Below, piece after piece: positions 51,206 to 52,805 of a DNA stretch of 52,805 nt (the stretch's first letter is position 1; every line of letters begins with the position of its first letter). The DNA is taken from contig DGWH01000004.1 in assembly GCA_002395225.1 (NCBI GenBank), positions 1 to 52,805 of the forward strand. The letters are read 5' to 3'. The DNA comes from Christensenella sp. UBA4263. Its GTDB lineage: Bacteria; Bacillota; Clostridia; Christensenellales; Aristaeellaceae. A model generated the notes under the pieces. The model was not told the origin of the DNA, made no database searches, and was given only the letters and a program-made list of their open reading frames with translations. Position numbers and translations under genes: made by a program.

Positions 51206-51901
51206 ATGATGAAACGATTCATTCTTATCCTGACCCTCATTCTGGCCCTGACCTCCGCCATGGCTCTGGCAGAGCCGGTCATTACCGTCAGTGGAACCGG
51301 CGAAACACAGGTCAGCGCGGATACGGCTGTCATCTCCCTGGGAGTCAGCGCACAGAACAAGGAAGTGCTCACTGCCCAGCAGGAAGTCAACGAAAGCATC
51401 GCCGCCATCCGGCAGGCGCTGCTTGACAGCGGGATCAAGAGCGAAAACATCAACACCGACTACATGAACATCTATGCCATCTACGATCATACCAGCAGCG
51501 AGGAACAGGTAACCGCATACAATGCCAACTCCACCCTGGCCGTGAAAGTAACGGATATGGACAAAGTCGGTGCCCTGATTGACGCTGCCTTTGCCGCCGG
51601 CGCCAATACCCTGAACGGAATTGCCTTCTCCGCCTCCGATACGGAAAGTGCCCAGGCGGAATCTCTCCGCATTGCCGTGGCCGATGCCAAAGCGAAAGCA
51701 GAGGTTCTGGCCGAGGCCGCCGGGCTCAAGATTACCGGCATCCAGGCGATCTCTGACAGCAACGTCTACAGTTACACCAACAACATCGGGAACTTTTCCG
51801 CCCGGTCCATGGACGCCGCGGCCGGAAAAGCGGAAACCGTTGTCCAGGCGGCCAAGCTCATCGTCTCCGCCACGGTCAGTATTACGTACACCGCGGAATA
51901 A
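51206..51901 (+). CDS. Secreted SIMPL-domain (DUF541/YggE-like) protein
   Basis: 231 residues. Signal peptide RFILILTLILALTSAMALAE. The SIMPL domain follows: ITVSGTGETQVSADTAVISL, VNESIAAIRQALLDSGIKSE, INTDYMNIYAIYD, and AVADAKAKAEVLAEAAGLKI. The family is linked with oxidative stress protection and other surface roles, but the biochemical action is not known. Start at 51206, after AAAGGAAG, and a long in-frame extension to 51101 has no signal peptide at its front. Confidence 0.9.
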   Translation: MMKRFILILTLILALTSAMALAEPVITVSGTGETQVSADTAVISLGVSAQNKEVLTAQQEVNESIAAIRQALLDSGIKSENINTDYMNIYAIYDHTSSEEQVTAYNANSTLAVKVTDMDKVGALIDAAFAAGANTLNGIAFSASDTESAQAESLRIAVADAKAKAEVLAEAAGLKITGIQAISDSNVYSYTNNIGNFSARSMDAAAGKAETVVQAAKLIVSATVSITYTAE

Positions 51902-51944
51902 TGCCTGTCCCGCTGCTCAGAACAAGGTTTTCAGGAATAAGCAA

Positions 51945-51967
51945 TCCCCGCAGCCTTGCTGCGGGGA
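51945..51967. terminator. Hairpin between convergent genes
   Basis: TCCCCGCAGC-CTT-GCTGCGGGGA, 10-bp perfect stem. T-tracts are weak on both strands, so it is a likely but not certain terminator. Confidence 0.65.
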
Positions 51968-51975
51968 CTTAGACA

Positions 51976-52803
51976 TTATTTCGGTCTGCGGCCCGTTCCG
52001 GGGCCGGTTGTCGTTTTTCGCTGGCTAGTTGTGGTGTGCCTGCCCGATCCGGATTCAACTCCGGGCGCGCGAACCGGCGGCCTCGGAACCGGCGGTTTGT
52101 CATTCTTTGACCCGCCCGCGGATTTTGCCCGTTCCGGGGCACGGCCACTGGTCGTTTTCCGGCCCGTCCCTGTTGTGCGCGGAGATGACGAGGTCTTTGG
52201 CCTCGCATCGCCTCTCGGCGGTTCGTTCGGATGAATCAGGTCAAAAAGAGACCCCAGCGCAAACTGAAGCGGCGTCTCCTGCCTGACTGGCGGCCGGAAC
52301 AGGAAGTCGAGCAGGTTCGGCTGTGACCAGCGGATGATGCGGTCCACCTGGTTTTCTTTCGTCAGCGTGCGCAAGATGGCGGATGCCCCGGCCAGCATTG
52401 TTCCCCTTGAACTGAAAACCGGCTTCAGTTCAGACGGGCCAAAGTTCACATACGCATTCCTTCTGTCGCACACGGACGCGTTCATTCCGTAATCCGTCAG
52501 TACCTCAGAGACCATCATTGCCTGGGAACGGGTCAGATTCTGTGCCACCACAACCGGCATGGCATCGATCAGGGCACCGGCATCCGCCAGCGTATAACCC
52601 ATCAGGTCCCGCAGGACATCCTTGGTCAGCGCTTTTGTGCACCCCCCTTTATCCGCCAGAATCACCCGGTACTGTGCCTCCCCGGGAATGGCCGGTTCAG
52701 GCATCGGGACTGTTTTCCCTGCTGTTTTCAGAGACGTCCCGCATGAGGGGCAGAAGTTTTCTGTCCCGGTAATCTGAACACCACAGTTGGAACAAAACGG
52801 CAT
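51976..52803 (-). CDS. Zinc-ribbon protein with L7/L12-C-like domain and basic disordered tail
   Basis: 275 residues. Residues 4-21 are a zinc ribbon (FCSNCGVQITGTENFCPSCG, Cys4, Cys7, Cys18, Cys21). Residues ~45-112 (VILADKGGCTKALTKDVLRD, YTLADAGALIDAMPVVVAQN, VLTDYGMNASVCD) resemble the C-terminal domain of ribosomal protein bL12, with its order of strand, helix, L-x-x-A helix, P-x-x-V and final strand. The last ~75 residues are Arg/Lys/Thr/Pro/Gly-rich (TGTGRKTTSGRAPERAKSAG) and surely disordered. I know no assigned role. The start ATG is at the very edge of the window, so an upstream start cannot be ruled out. Confidence 0.75.
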   Translation of the reverse strand: MPFCSNCGVQITGTENFCPSCGTSLKTAGKTVPMPEPAIPGEAQYRVILADKGGCTKALTKDVLRDLMGYTLADAGALIDAMPVVVAQNLTRSQAMMVSEVLTDYGMNASVCDRRNAYVNFGPSELKPVFSSRGTMLAGASAILRTLTKENQVDRIIRWSQPNLLDFLFRPPVRQETPLQFALGSLFDLIHPNEPPRGDARPKTSSSPRTTGTGRKTTSGRAPERAKSAGGSKNDKPPVPRPPVRAPGVESGSGRHTTTSQRKTTTGPGTGRRPK

Positions 52804-52805
52804 AA

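Noticed and set aside
1..52805. tRNA or rRNA genes
   Set aside because: No cloverleaf with a GTTCGA-type T arm and acceptor end, and no rRNA core sequence, was recognised on either strand.

Overview
The window looks like a chromosome segment of an anaerobic, Gram-positive-lineage bacterium of the Clostridia type (Bacillota), of moderately high GC content (mid-50s percent by eye, not computed). The reasons are strong AGGAGG ribosome binding sites, many near-consensus sigma-A promoters (TTGACA, 16-18 bp, TATAAT), a ferredoxin-type aldo/keto reductase, paired short chromate transporters, a TRAP transporter, N-terminal signal peptides without Gram-negative envelope genes, and c-di-GMP enzymes. 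I cannot name a species. TGA is a normal stop codon here, so the in-frame TGAs in broken genes are real nonsense codons or sequence errors.

Layout. 1-2000: a minus-strand operon of TetR regulator, broken nucleotidyltransferase and isochorismatase-like hydrolase, behind a consensus promoter with an embedded palindrome. 2013-4138: a decayed prophage (serine recombinase remnant, endolysin remnant, tape-measure remnant joined by a deletion). 4213-5263: a Fic-family protein with an operator-rich promoter. 5624-9682: two convergent secreted proteases (papain family, S41 family). 9964-16287: an EAL phosphodiesterase, a family 88/105 glycoside hydrolase, and an MBOAT plus SGNH pair for polysaccharide acylation. 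16781-17281: a glucuronate isomerase ghost. 17329-20707: an amino-acid ABC importer with unusual domain order. 20903-25599: a secreted protein, PhzF-like protein, two half-size chromate transporters and DNA polymerase IV, with tandem repeats in the gaps. 25691-31124: a secreted beta-helix protein, small membrane proteins, an NTF2-like pseudogene and an HTH regulator. 31273-33123: an IS1634-type transposase gene. 33538-36528: a PAS/GGDEF/EAL protein. 36619-42111: a MacAB-like export operon with two adaptor proteins plus downstream secreted and membrane proteins. 42282-43751: a TIR-TM-Sel1 protein. 44122-46757: a ferredoxin-type aldo/keto reductase and an NSS symporter. 46809-49791: a TRAP operon. 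49945-52803: a drug/metabolite transporter, a SIMPL protein and a zinc-ribbon protein with an L7/L12-like middle.

The strongest candidate for something undescribed is a family of 80-91 bp intergenic elements. Each typical copy starts with a short very stable hairpin (CTGTCGC-GAA-GCGACAG type), continues with a second foldable segment, and often ends in a Shine-Dalgarno sequence just before a start codon. Copies occur as a tandem triplet at 22740-22994, a tandem pair at 24195-24374, a single copy at 48608-48698 between dctP and dctM, and a divergent copy at 37967-38048 that makes up almost the whole leader of one gene. They could be cis-acting RNA elements, a REP/MITE-like mobile repeat, or both.

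Other notable points are an ABC importer whose substrate-binding lobes run II-(I-II)-I before the permease, an ATPase with a GHKL-like C-terminal extension, an HTH gene with a terminator before its first stop codon, an S41 protease whose start is one A short of being in frame, a Fic protein with Gln in place of the catalytic His, and a membrane TIR-Sel1 protein.
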